In this document: positions 33,805 to 43,664 of the stretch, piece by piece
How positions within the stretch are numbered: position 1 is the first letter of the stretch
How the letters are laid out: each line of letters opens with the position of its first letter
Source of the DNA: a virus
IMG/VR virus record: IMGVR_UViG_3300046820_003928
Location: 62,001 to 126,000 of that record
Length of the DNA stretch: 64,000 nucleotides
Strand: one strand, 5' to 3'
Notes under the pieces: generated by a model
The model's database searches: none
What the model was told of the DNA's origin: nothing
What the model saw: the letters and a program-made list of their open reading frames with translations, nothing else
Position numbers and translations under genes: made by a program

Positions 33805-35747
33805 TAGAATCTCCTTGCAAGGCTAATATTTCCACGATTTCCTGAATAAAAGACTGGAATAATAGAAACTGATATTGGTCTCTGGGTTCCTAAGAAATAA
33901 ACTTGTCGACTAAGTCCTGTGGGAGTAGACTTAAACACTTCTTGATCGGCAGTTATCTCAAAATAGTCTATTTCTTCGGTATTTCCTGCTGCATTCCAGG
34001 AAATGAAATTTCCTCGTCTTGTGATTGACAACCCTAGATTTGACAAAGACACAGATTCCTGAGATTCTGTGCTTATCCTAACATCTGAAAAAACTCCAGT
34101 TCTGCCCGAGTAATATCCTATATCAGATAGAGACAAAGAATTTCCCGATCTTATCGTGGATGTTCTAAGTGAAGATCTTGTGAAAAACTTTGAGCTAAAG
34201 CTTGTTGATTCTTTTTGTCTATTTCCTATCAACTTGGTTGTGAGATCAACACTTGTTCCGAGATTGAAGGCATTGTTTGCTAGTATTTCCCTTCCTGATG
34301 CGAGAGACTCAAGCGACTCTGGTGTCGATCTAACTGCTGCTTCAAATCTATAGATGTATCCGGATATGCTATCATCAGAAATTGTAATGCTTCCCGTTGG
34401 AAACACTCCGATTTCTTGCTCTATTCCCGTTGCAAGAGAGATCCTTGTAGTAATGACTCTTGTTATTGGTTTTAAATTGTTTGTCATTTTTTCAAGATCA
34501 TTTGACAAAAGAGACTCTAGGCCAAGTGACTTTATATCTCCTATGAGATTGTCATACAGCGACTCAGTCTTGTAATCAACAGAAACATCAAAGGTTGCAA
34601 AACCCGAGTCTTGACTTGATTCTACAAGAGACGACTTAACAATAGCAAGTTTGTCAAGCTTTAGACCCGGCACAACAATTTCAGACGGACTAGCGTGACT
34701 AGTTCCCTGGCTGTCGACGTACTCAATAGAGTAGACGTAATCATATTGTGGTATTCTACTTAGATCTTGAATTAGAAGTGTAGAACTTCCAAAGACATTT
34801 GAGCTTCCTACGAACTCTCTATCGCCTCCGAGGAGTTTTTGTCTGTAAAGAAAAACCTTCTTTATAGTGCTATTGATCCCAAAGACTGAAAAATCAACAG
34901 ACTCATTTGTTAGAGACTTAACATAGAACGGAATAGTCTTGACGTCATTTATGAATCCTGATTTAATCTCTTGAAAGTTTCCTATCCTTTGAGAAAAAAA
35001 TCTAGAGACTGGAATTGCCCTAACTGAATAGGTTCGATCTGAGTTGTCTACTTCAAACTCAAATGCAGCAACTCCAGAACTATTAACTGGCGACACAGCT
35101 GATCCTAGCGTGTCCCGAGATGACATCTCAGTAAAGGAATTACTTGTAACTACAAACTGAAATTCAGATGTTACAGGATCTTCTGTTGTTGCTGCAACTT
35201 GTATTTTATTTTTCTCATTCCTGGTTGTTGTCAAATAGAAATGATTATCTGGTATGTCGTATGTTTTTAATGCCTTTGTATGGCTGATTTCCATTGTATC
35301 AATTGTAGCTGTTGATCCGTTGGAAAGGACATAAGCAATTTCAGCAGTAAAAATGTCATCTAAATAGGCAGAACCAATCTGGGCCTCAAATTCTATCTTT
35401 TCTAGAGAAAAATCAGGTCTATCAATAAACTTTTCAAAGAAAAATCTCTTGGTGTATTTCCTGCTTTCAATGTTTTGATATCTCTGTGAATCGATTTTTT
35501 TTATGATGTTTGAACCTGCAACATCTGATTTCTTTATTGAAATGGCAGGTTCTCTTTTTTGAGACGAAAAAAGCCTAACCTTTAGATCTCCATCGATTTG
35601 ACCAATTAGGCTCTGATCTACTAGAATTGGAAAAACATAGTTGAATCTTATCCCAGGAGATGCCTCTTCATGGGATTTAATGAACACACTTGTAGGCCCT
35701 TCAAATTTTGCAAATAATTTGCTTTGTATTCTCTTTATTTTGATCAT
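33804..35747 (-). CDS. Tail protein with repeated FN3-like beta domains
   Basis: A 647-residue virion protein made largely of beta-sandwich repeats. The clearest are at about 290-370 (STIKKVFLYRQKL, then YDYVYSIEYVDSQGTSHASP) and 565-647 (LSITRRGNFISWNAAGNTEE, then IDYFEITADQEVF and SVSIIPVFYSGNRGNI), both with FN3-like strand patterns. A basic N-terminus (MIKIKRIQSKLFAKF) precedes them. It ends one base into the 1149-residue gene and starts next to the 311-residue gene. The likely role is an extended connector or adhesin in the baseplate periphery. Confidence 0.7.
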   Translation of the reverse strand: MIKIKRIQSKLFAKFEGPTSVFIKSHEEASPGIRFNYVFPILVDQSLIGQIDGDLKVRLFSSQKREPAISIKKSDVAGSNIIKKIDSQRYQNIESRKYTKRFFFEKFIDRPDFSLEKIEFEAQIGSAYLDDIFTAEIAYVLSNGSTATIDTMEISHTKALKTYDIPDNHFYLTTTRNEKNKIQVAATTEDPVTSEFQFVVTSNSFTEMSSRDTLGSAVSPVNSSGVAAFEFEVDNSDRTYSVRAIPVSRFFSQRIGNFQEIKSGFINDVKTIPFYVKSLTNESVDFSVFGINSTIKKVFLYRQKLLGGDREFVGSSNVFGSSTLLIQDLSRIPQYDYVYSIEYVDSQGTSHASPSEIVVPGLKLDKLAIVKSSLVESSQDSGFATFDVSVDYKTESLYDNLIGDIKSLGLESLLSNDLEKMTNNLKPITRVITTRISLATGIEQEIGVFPTGSITISDDSISGYIYRFEAAVRSTPESLESLASGREILANNAFNLGTSVDLTTKLIGNRQKESTSFSSKFFTRSSLRTSTIRSGNSLSLSDIGYYSGRTGVFSDVRISTESQESVSLSNLGLSITRRGNFISWNAAGNTEEIDYFEITADQEVFKSTPTGLSRQVYFLGTQRPISVSIIPVFYSGNRGNISLARRF

Positions 35748-36683
35748 TTAATCAAATACCACAGTGAAAAGGTTGATAAAAGTAGCTGTCTGAGTGTCAT
35801 CAAGAAAGACCTTTCCAAAGAAAACTATTCTCTTCCTCGGATGCTCTCTATCAGTTGAATCAAATGCCTCTCCAAAGTCAACTGCATCAAGCTTTGTCAA
35901 TCCATTTGGAGAGACTTCAAAAAACTGTGCGACCATATCGTTGTCAAGAGAAGTATCTTGTACCTGTATATCGATCCTTTGCTTTATTGGATTGGCATCT
36001 GTGCCAAATATCTCTGATTTTAGATCCTCGTATGTGAGGCTGTTGTACTCTTTTATATTGTTAAATTCTGCTATCTCAACGCTTCCTGTAGTGGTTTCAA
36101 CAACTGGGGGCAAGAACTTAAACTGTGGGTTGTTGGCAAACCGCTTGTCAAAAAATAAAGAGTCAGCTTGATTGACGCTTGAAACTTCTATTTCCTTCGA
36201 CATGCTATTGTCAATCTTAAAGAATCCACTTATTGGATTCAGAATAAAATTAGGCGTATCGTCAAGAGGATCAGCAGAGGAAATTACTGTGTTATATTGA
36301 AGAGAGTTCTTAAATAGATCGACTATTCCACTAATTGCAGAAGAGAAATCAGATCCTGACGTTAAACCCTTAACAACAGATGATCCCTTGTAGGGGGTTC
36401 CATCAGACCCAATTTTTGTTCCAAATGCGCTAGCCGGTATCAGCTTGCCCGTGTCATCAGTGACAAGAGAAAGAATATTTTGAGGCTGTTGCGGCATTGC
36501 CTCAAGATACAGTCTATCGGTCGCTGTATCGTAAGATCCAGTTACGCTTCCGGGGTCATAGAATGCATGTCCATCTGAAAGGGTTGCATAAGCGATCTTA
36601 AGCCCACCCCTTGCAAGCGCCTCTCTTCCCGTGGGTGTCATAACAACATCCATGACTCTCGTCTTTGGATTTAGAATTCCCAT
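35748..36683 (-). CDS. Tail protein with N-terminal TGRxxLA motif (copy B)
   Basis: A 311-residue virion protein. Residues 1-45 (MGILNPKTRVMDVVMTPTGR, then EALARGGLKIAYATLSDGHAFY) match the start of the 234-residue protein at 27817-28521. The rest differs. The middle is Ser/Asp-rich, and the C-terminal 100 residues include IKQRIDIQVQDTSLDNDMVA, KRIVFFGKVFLDD and TFINLFTVVFD. The shared N-terminus in proteins of different length suggests a common docking module with divergent outer parts. The stop codon touches the start of the FN3-repeat gene. Confidence 0.7.
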   Translation of the reverse strand: MGILNPKTRVMDVVMTPTGREALARGGLKIAYATLSDGHAFYDPGSVTGSYDTATDRLYLEAMPQQPQNILSLVTDDTGKLIPASAFGTKIGSDGTPYKGSSVVKGLTSGSDFSSAISGIVDLFKNSLQYNTVISSADPLDDTPNFILNPISGFFKIDNSMSKEIEVSSVNQADSLFFDKRFANNPQFKFLPPVVETTTGSVEIAEFNNIKEYNSLTYEDLKSEIFGTDANPIKQRIDIQVQDTSLDNDMVAQFFEVSPNGLTKLDAVDFGEAFDSTDREHPRKRIVFFGKVFLDDTQTATFINLFTVVFD

Positions 36684-36700
36684 AAATGGGCCCTCATAGT

Positions 36701-39496
36701 CTAATTATTGAATCCAAAACTTCCCGTTATACCAAATACAAGGTTATTGGGACCAAATTTAGCAAATGAAGCTGGAAGGGGACCTCTATTGTGAACAATT
36801 CCATCATCAGCATAGGGTCTTGAAGATGTGCACTCGAAGCTAAGATTGCTAGATTGTGTCTCACTGGGAGAAACTACTGTGTCAGCTGATGCGCTAACAA
36901 ACATTGCATTAATAGCAGCTTCTCCAACGACATCTTTTCCAGTGCTTGTAATTACATATTTTGTATTTCTACCTTGCTCAAGAAGATCTCTAAACTGTCC
37001 ATATCTATCTCTTCTATAGACACTTCCAGGTCCAATTATTCTCGGGCTTATCATTCCATATCTAATTGAGGCAGCACCCTTATAGTTCTTCTGGACAGCT
37101 GCTGGATCATCTACTGCCGGATTTGTTGCTCCATTGTAATACATAAAAAATCTGGAAACATCGCCACGTCCTGCTCCTAAATAAATAGAAGCTGAAGGAT
37201 TTAAAAGAGAAACAATAAAATCACGCTGTCTAGCTTGTGAATTCTCTTTTTCATAAGTGAAGGGTCGACTAAAAAGAGAATTTCCTTCTCTTATGTTTTC
37301 AACTGGATAACCCCTTGTTCCATCTTTGTTTATTTGAAGTGCTGGCTCTTTAGTTAAAAACGATACAGATACCAGGCTATTATCAAGGCCATCAGCAATT
37401 ACTGATATTGGTGGTACAAAAGTATCGTAGTAGAGAAAGTCGCTAGATATAAGTTTGATATTTCTCTGGAGAGATCCTGTTATCCATGCCTCTCCTTTTG
37501 TTGCAAATGACACCCTTTCTCTTTCCCCTGCAAAGATGTCTCCAGAGAAGACATTGTCAACATATGATGCAGAAAGAATTGACCTGTCATAGATGTCAAA
37601 TTGATCAAAGGGCCCTGATTCATGGATGTCTTCCTGGACAGCAGATGATCCAAGATGTTGATTTAGGACAGGGAGTTGCTCAACCTTATTTGAAATTAGG
37701 GATCCGTAAAGCACAACCTGCGCATTTCCTGCTCGTATTGTGACACGAGAACCAGTTATTGCTAGGACGCTTGTGTCTATTCCTTCATCACTTCTTCCCG
37801 TTCCGGGAGATTGCATATTTGAATTTGCACCTGAATCGATTCCAAACACAAGCTCATCATCGGGAAAGAGAATGATAGGAGTCATCTTGGAAGTTGAAAA
37901 GTCTGAAACTGTGCTTATTTCAGTTCCAGCTAAATTTCCTAGACCGCTTCCCGATGTTATTGATGCTGGAGATCCCTCCCAGAACGAAGAAACAAGAGAT
38001 CTTGGGCTTGGTTTGCAATTTTGAAATTGAACTGTCGGAGAAAATGCACCGGGAATAACGTTTAAATTTCTGAATCCAGAAGGAACAAACGGAGCTACAG
38101 ACGTTCCAGAGGCAACCTGACCTCCTCTCCAGAAGTTTTGAATAAATACGCTACCTGTTACAGATCCAGTTCCGGCCCTAAAAGCAGATCCTGCAAGCTT
38201 TGATGTGGTCCCAAACACGCTATTGAACGTAAGAGGTCTAAAAGTCATATCAATTTTTGCATTTATTGACTTTTTTACTGAGACACCTGGCATTGACGCA
38301 GTTCTGAATGGAAGATCAAAGGAGTAGAACTGTGAAACGTTGTGCAACAAGGGCTGTCCCGGTCTTACAGCATCGAGCGTGTTTCTATTAAAAAAGCAAA
38401 AAGATTCTTTTCCAACAAGGTATCTTATGCTACTTGATACGTCTTGCTCGCTATCCGGGGTTGCATTTGATCTATTTTGAACATAGACAAAAAACACATA
38501 GTTGTCGATATCTCGACCAAAACCAAAGTCTGTTGCTCCGACACCGCTTCTGGGATCTTGCGTTCTAAATGCAGTTACTGGAAAATTTACTGAGATTCTG
38601 TCAACTACGAATGGCGCAGTGATATAGTCAGATAATTTTAAAGAGCTTCCAGTAGGAGAGTGATATCTTGGTGCATAAGGGGCTTCAAAAAAAGATGTGG
38701 GCTCTCCGATTCTGTGATAACCTCTTGCCTCAAGAGCAGCGTCGTTAGATGGCCTGTAAAGAGGATCCTCAGAGACCAGGCTGTATGGACTTCCTGTAAA
38801 TTGTCCAAGATATGTATTTGTTCCGCTTACTATTTTATAGACAGGAGTTCCGGCAAATGGAAGTGCAAGATTTTCATCTAGCTGAAATATGGGATCGTAA
38901 GCAACAGGGCTACCAGTTGATGGATCCCTTGTTCCAACATCTTCCCAGGATTTTGTCTTATGATTGTAATAAAGGAATCCCGATCCTGATCTTCCGTAGA
39001 AAGGACCTGACGGGTCTCGGTTGCTATCTCCAGAATTTAGCTTAATAACATCAAAATCAGATGTTGTGCTTAGATCAAAGACAAGCGCTGTCTTGTCCGA
39101 ATCAGGTGAAGCAAATCCAGGAAATAGCTCTGAAGGGAAGCCTGGATCGTCTCTTTTGCTGTAGGCAGCCGGATTTGATCCTTCTTTAAATGGAAAGACT
39201 GGATTATATTGAATTTTTTTATCCTGATATGATGATCCATCTCTAATTGATGAAGTTAGAAAAAGTGTTCCAGTCAAAAATCCAGACTCAGAAGCCCTAT
39301 CTGCAGGAATCATATACGGTGCGAGGATTGATCTGTTGTTTTCAAAGACTATAGTATTATCATTTTCAGAAAACGGAGATGACTCTTCACCAATTTCATT
39401 CTGATATCCAGTTCTAACTACTGGAGGTATAACATTGACAGAGTCTTTCTGCCTAGCGTAGGCTCTTGGTGAAACATTTAGAAATCTACTTTTCAT
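36701..39496 (-). CDS. Large uncharacterised virion protein, 931 residues
   Basis: No family is recognised. The protein is rich in Ser, Gly, Asp, Pro, Tyr and Phe, has no membrane segment and few Lys-rich stretches, and looks like an extended beta protein. Examples are YKIVSGTNTYLGQFTGSPYS and FVVDRISVNFPVTAF. The C-terminal region contains YGMISPRIIGPGSVYRRDRY and ends LVFGITGSFGFNN. Its last visible segment with VHNRGPLPASFAKFG may be a folding cap. The start codon overlaps the upstream 238-residue gene by 4 bases. Abundant aromatics and length fit a tail spike or baseplate plate protein. Only its location supports that. Confidence 0.68.
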   Translation of the reverse strand: MKSRFLNVSPRAYARQKDSVNVIPPVVRTGYQNEIGEESSPFSENDNTIVFENNRSILAPYMIPADRASESGFLTGTLFLTSSIRDGSSYQDKKIQYNPVFPFKEGSNPAAYSKRDDPGFPSELFPGFASPDSDKTALVFDLSTTSDFDVIKLNSGDSNRDPSGPFYGRSGSGFLYYNHKTKSWEDVGTRDPSTGSPVAYDPIFQLDENLALPFAGTPVYKIVSGTNTYLGQFTGSPYSLVSEDPLYRPSNDAALEARGYHRIGEPTSFFEAPYAPRYHSPTGSSLKLSDYITAPFVVDRISVNFPVTAFRTQDPRSGVGATDFGFGRDIDNYVFFVYVQNRSNATPDSEQDVSSSIRYLVGKESFCFFNRNTLDAVRPGQPLLHNVSQFYSFDLPFRTASMPGVSVKKSINAKIDMTFRPLTFNSVFGTTSKLAGSAFRAGTGSVTGSVFIQNFWRGGQVASGTSVAPFVPSGFRNLNVIPGAFSPTVQFQNCKPSPRSLVSSFWEGSPASITSGSGLGNLAGTEISTVSDFSTSKMTPIILFPDDELVFGIDSGANSNMQSPGTGRSDEGIDTSVLAITGSRVTIRAGNAQVVLYGSLISNKVEQLPVLNQHLGSSAVQEDIHESGPFDQFDIYDRSILSASYVDNVFSGDIFAGERERVSFATKGEAWITGSLQRNIKLISSDFLYYDTFVPPISVIADGLDNSLVSVSFLTKEPALQINKDGTRGYPVENIREGNSLFSRPFTYEKENSQARQRDFIVSLLNPSASIYLGAGRGDVSRFFMYYNGATNPAVDDPAAVQKNYKGAASIRYGMISPRIIGPGSVYRRDRYGQFRDLLEQGRNTKYVITSTGKDVVGEAAINAMFVSASADTVVSPSETQSSNLSFECTSSRPYADDGIVHNRGPLPASFAKFGPNNLVFGITGSFGFNN

Positions 39497-40209
39497 TTAA
39501 GAAGTCCTAAAAATGCAACTGAGTCTGTTCCAAATTCTGAGGAATAGAGAGAAAACCCATGTGTCCCGATTGACTCAGTAGAGTCATAATCTCCCGTATC
39601 ATCTAGAATCATATTGAAATCATTCACAATCTCTCTATCTGTGAAAGGATCTGTTGTTATTTTTTTAGATCCATAGAACCCTTCTCTTGTTATTCCAAGA
39701 GATGATTCTCCGCCATCTAAGAATGAAAAAACTGAGATTCCAGAACTGATTCCCGATATGGTCTCATCAACAGCTTTTATGCCACGCGTTTTAAATGGAA
39801 TCTCTTCATTTACTACATATCCCCTGGCCCGAATGTCAAAGACTGTAATTCTTCCGTCTTTGTTTGCACCACCCTCATAGTCAATTGATTGACCCAGGAT
39901 AATCTCACCTGATTCCAAAACTGCAGTCAGTGACTTTCTTTCGTCAGCATCTGCGAACGGGACAATATCAAGTGGATCAATCAGTTCTCCAATTACAGAA
40001 GGAGAGATCTCTTGATCGATCAATCCATCATTTGACATCTCAGCCCACTTTCCTGACGATATGAAGAATGAATTTTCTCTCTTCTTTATGTCTCTCCCAT
40101 ACCGTATTTCAACGCCGTACCCTGTCTTCGAAGGAACAAATGCAGGTGTAGTTGTCCCAGGAGACGGTAGATCATTTCTAAATTGACCCTTGTCGTAAAA
40201 AGGCTTCAT
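39493..40209 (-). CDS. Uncharacterised baseplate-region protein, 238 residues
   Basis: Not recognised. It starts MKPFYDKGQFRNDLPSPGTT. It is acidic and beta-rich (IILGQSIDYEGGANKDGRI, VFDIRARGYVVNEEIPF), Gly/Ser-containing, and ends TDSVAFLGLLK. It overlaps both neighbours by 4 bases (the LamG-containing 1152-residue gene and the 931-residue gene), so it is translationally coupled to two giant tail proteins and may be a subunit or chaperone linking them. Confidence 0.65.
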   Translation of the reverse strand: MKPFYDKGQFRNDLPSPGTTTPAFVPSKTGYGVEIRYGRDIKKRENSFFISSGKWAEMSNDGLIDQEISPSVIGELIDPLDIVPFADADERKSLTAVLESGEIILGQSIDYEGGANKDGRITVFDIRARGYVVNEEIPFKTRGIKAVDETISGISSGISVFSFLDGGESSLGITREGFYGSKKITTDPFTDREIVNDFNMILDDTGDYDSTESIGTHGFSLYSSEFGTDSVAFLGLLK

Positions 40210-43200
40210 GGTCTAACCGTTGTAGTAAAAAAAACAATAGCCTCTACAGTTGTCCTGGAACTAGACTCAGCAGATCCAGGAGCAGACAGTATGAACATCT
40301 CTTCTGATCTATATCTAAGCTTTCCTCTCTCTATTAGATGCGGCTCAATTACATAATTTATTCCCAAGAATCTAGTTCGCTTAGGAAGAATTGATTCAAC
40401 AAGTTCTGTTAAAGCGACATCAACCCATCTAAAAACCTCATAGGTTCTCATTAGATCCATTTTTCCTGTGAGTCGATTGAAATAAACTCGAGAAAAATGA
40501 TCAAGGCCCGGGTATGTGTCAGAAAACATAAGTGCGGGATCTCCCATGACATTGTCTATGTACTGAGTATCTCCAATTGTCGATATGATATCTTCATTTA
40601 GGGCTTTTACTACGGAGTGTTCAATTGCAAATCTAACATCATCCACTATTTCATCTGTGTTGTAGATTTCATAGACTGGACCAGAAATTGTAAATTCAGG
40701 ATCTGTCTCACCTGGAACGCTAAGACCTCTTACACGCACCTTGTTTTCAGCTTGCTGAAGATCAAATCTCGGAGAAATCCTATTGATACTAATAAGATGA
40801 GGAACTACAATTGATTTTTCTGGCTTAAATCCGGATCCTGAGAGGTGAAGTCCATTTTGGCTAAAGTCAAAGATTCTAATGTTTCCCAGAGAATCAGAAA
40901 CTGTTGTCGCCTGGTCACACGAAGCGTCTATTCTTAGCCGCTCAAATGCACCTGTTTGAACTAGATCGAATCCTAGACCAATTTCTGGATTTTCAAGACC
41001 GATGCTATAGAAGTTTCTAGCGTGTTCAATAAATGACCTATCTCCGGTTTTTGCAGAGGAAAACCTAATTCCAGAAATTTTTCCTGTAAAGAGCGTTCCA
41101 ATGTAATCACTAAAGCCATTCAAGAATCTAGATGAAGAATCGATGCTTTGAGATCCGATTATGAAATAAGATCCTGATGAATTGTATGTCGACGTTTTTG
41201 TCGTGAATGCACTTGTATTGAGAGCCTGAGCGCAGTCTGAATAGAAAGATGAAGTTACAAAGAAGTCTGTGCTCTCTCCTGTCTGTCTTGCACATCTAAG
41301 CGTATAACTTGATGAAGTTGAACCAAAGATGTCCCCTCTTATCCTCTCAACTCCAAGTGTCCATCTTTCTCCATCAAACAAATTCAATCCCGGGATTGAT
41401 AAGACCAGCGGGCTTGGTGCGATTGTACCTGGCTCCTGTGAGGGCCTTGCTGCAAAAACAACGGATCCGGTCTCTTCTCCTTCTTGTCTGTAGAAAAGGT
41501 TTCCAACTAAAAAGTTTGAAGGTGAAGCGCTTCCTGTTGTTAGTATTCTAAAAATGCTCTGTGTAACTGGATGAGAGACATTTTTATCAAAAACAACAGA
41601 TGCTTCGAGAGAAAACGATCCGGATGTTAGGAGGCCATCGCTAGGATTATTTGATATTCCATGCGGAGGAAAACTGGATTTGTTAACAAATGTTCCTGCA
41701 GGATCTGGATATCCAATTTCTATTCTTGATGCACTTAAAAATGGGCTGATTATTCTTGGAGAGTCTTTTCGAACTCCAGGAGAAACAAAGGAACCTGTTG
41801 CATTTGTTCCAGATGGAAATTGAATCATGGAAGAGACCTCAAAGGCATAGTCTCTTAGATCTGCAATTCTAGCCTCACCAGAATTTCCGAATTCTCTGAT
41901 CACAAAGAAGTTCTCTGGAATAATTCCTGAGGATAGGAATATGGATCTTACTGCTGATTTTGTTCCCTTGGACGTGTTAACATAGGTCATATTTGCAAGA
42001 ACCCTTCTCCAGAGATCATCTCTGAGTGCTCGAAGAGTGGTATTGAAATAGCTATCCTCTAGAACGTTCTCGCCAAATGAAAATTGATCTGATGTTGACT
42101 TGGCAAAGAAATTTGGAAGATCTAATCCAAAATAATCAGCAGCAAATCTTATCATTTGGCTGCTGATCTTATCTTCACTTCCGAGTTCAACAGAAAGAAG
42201 TGTTGACATACTATCAATAAACTGCTTTATCTCATCGAGAGATATCGACATGATAATCAGAGATTTTAGAAGAGCAGAGGTATCAGGCATCTCTCCTGTA
42301 CCGGGAACACTAATGAGACTTGGAGTAACTCCAATTCCTGCATCATATTTTGAGAGACCAGATGCCCTTGCACTGTCCTCAAGATAGTGTGAAGGTATAA
42401 GGTTTGTCACAATGTTAGGATTTTGATCATCATAATCTGAGGCGCTAGAGATAAGGCTTGAAATGTTAGAAGAGAAAGATGAAAAATCAGGATAAAGAAC
42501 TGGACTGTAATATGGATTCTGTCTAACAAGGGGAACTTCAATTGATGAAGTTATCTTAAGACTGCTCGTAAAATTTGAAATCCTAGAATGAAGACATTTT
42601 CCTGAATAATCAAGAACAACGTCTTTCATGCTGAAATTGCCAAAGGGCTCATCTAGCCTAAAATAGACAGATAGACCATCTTGTGCAAATATTTGCTGGT
42701 CTTTTCCTTGCTCAATCTCTGCCTGTGTCCGCTCCTTTGTGAAAAATCTAAATTCATCAATAGCACCACTCAGTGTTTGTACAGGCAAGAAATCATAATC
42801 AAGAATCTGATGATAAGATCCGCTTCCAATTACGAGGCTTGATGTGTCAAATTCCAAAGATTCAAAATTCTGAATATCTGAAGATGATCCGATCAATTTT
42901 TCATTGACATAGATGAACGATCTTTTTCCATCTTCATCATTGAAAAGACAGGCTCTAACATGAGAGAAACCTCCCTTTTCTATTGTTCCAGAGGCAATTA
43001 CATATGAATCTGATGCTGAGGAGACAAGGAAAAGAACCGTGCAGTCTGTAGTCGAAGAAGACTCTGATAGTGCGAGTGTAAATCCAGCTTCATTTTGCAG
43101 TCTTTGCACAATTACCTGATTGTCATTTGAAATCTCTGGTATGTGAAGATGCATCTCTATTTCAAATGGACTGCTATTGATTAGAAGAGCATTTTCTGCA

Positions 43201-43664
43201 CTTGCACCTGGGGCTTCTGGAAAATCTTTTCCAGATATTGGAGACACAGAGATTGAAGTTCCTCCAGATGTCTCTCCTACCTGAGTTCCAGAGAAAAAAA
43301 GATATCCTATATTCCTTGGGATAGAATCAAAGACATGCTTCTCAAAACCAGTCAATCCTGTGATGAATCTGTTGATGTCTTTTATTGTTCCGGAGAAGGG
43401 ATATTCATTGATTGATTTAAAAAGAGCTACATCGACCTTTGCTCTTGCTGGTGAAAAAAATGTGTGATTTTCAAACTTTGAAAAATCAAGAGAGAGCTGC
43501 TGTGTTGATTTGAATCCACCCTTGAAAGAGTCTAGTAAAAAATTTTCATCACTTGAATCTTTACCAAGAGAAGCATTTGATACACTTCTTTTGACAGCAT
43601 TTGTAGTCGTCTGCTGCTTCTTTGATCTAAAGAGTGGAGGTCTGTTTCTAAGCCTGGGCATCAT
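40206..43664 (-). CDS. Giant baseplate protein with two LamG domains
   Basis: An 1152-residue virion protein. Residues 165-335 form a first LamG sandwich (FEIEMHLHIPEISND, TIEKGGFSHVRACLFNDEDG, FIYVNEKLIGSS, SGAIDEFRFFTKERTQAEIE). About residues 665-890 form a second (GSFSLEASVVFDKNV, ERWTLGVERIRGD, SYFIIGSQSIDSSS, GKISGIRFSSAKTGD). Between them lies a helical core with LRALRDDLWRRVLANMTYVN then SKGTKSAVRSIFLSSGI, the kind of block found in wedge proteins of contractile tails. The C-terminus has FRWVDVALTELVESILPKRT, then FLGINYVIEPHLIERGKL. Position after the gp6-like gene suggests a gp7-like wedge subunit with added glycan-binding modules, with moderate support only. Confidence 0.72.
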   Translation of the reverse strand: MMPRLRNRPPLFRSKKQQTTTNAVKRSVSNASLGKDSSDENFLLDSFKGGFKSTQQLSLDFSKFENHTFFSPARAKVDVALFKSINEYPFSGTIKDINRFITGLTGFEKHVFDSIPRNIGYLFFSGTQVGETSGGTSISVSPISGKDFPEAPGASAENALLINSSPFEIEMHLHIPEISNDNQVIVQRLQNEAGFTLALSESSSTTDCTVLFLVSSASDSYVIASGTIEKGGFSHVRACLFNDEDGKRSFIYVNEKLIGSSSDIQNFESLEFDTSSLVIGSGSYHQILDYDFLPVQTLSGAIDEFRFFTKERTQAEIEQGKDQQIFAQDGLSVYFRLDEPFGNFSMKDVVLDYSGKCLHSRISNFTSSLKITSSIEVPLVRQNPYYSPVLYPDFSSFSSNISSLISSASDYDDQNPNIVTNLIPSHYLEDSARASGLSKYDAGIGVTPSLISVPGTGEMPDTSALLKSLIIMSISLDEIKQFIDSMSTLLSVELGSEDKISSQMIRFAADYFGLDLPNFFAKSTSDQFSFGENVLEDSYFNTTLRALRDDLWRRVLANMTYVNTSKGTKSAVRSIFLSSGIIPENFFVIREFGNSGEARIADLRDYAFEVSSMIQFPSGTNATGSFVSPGVRKDSPRIISPFLSASRIEIGYPDPAGTFVNKSSFPPHGISNNPSDGLLTSGSFSLEASVVFDKNVSHPVTQSIFRILTTGSASPSNFLVGNLFYRQEGEETGSVVFAARPSQEPGTIAPSPLVLSIPGLNLFDGERWTLGVERIRGDIFGSTSSSYTLRCARQTGESTDFFVTSSFYSDCAQALNTSAFTTKTSTYNSSGSYFIIGSQSIDSSSRFLNGFSDYIGTLFTGKISGIRFSSAKTGDRSFIEHARNFYSIGLENPEIGLGFDLVQTGAFERLRIDASCDQATTVSDSLGNIRIFDFSQNGLHLSGSGFKPEKSIVVPHLISINRISPRFDLQQAENKVRVRGLSVPGETDPEFTISGPVYEIYNTDEIVDDVRFAIEHSVVKALNEDIISTIGDTQYIDNVMGDPALMFSDTYPGLDHFSRVYFNRLTGKMDLMRTYEVFRWVDVALTELVESILPKRTRFLGINYVIEPHLIERGKLRYRSEEMFILSAPGSAESSSRTTVEAIVFFTTTVRP

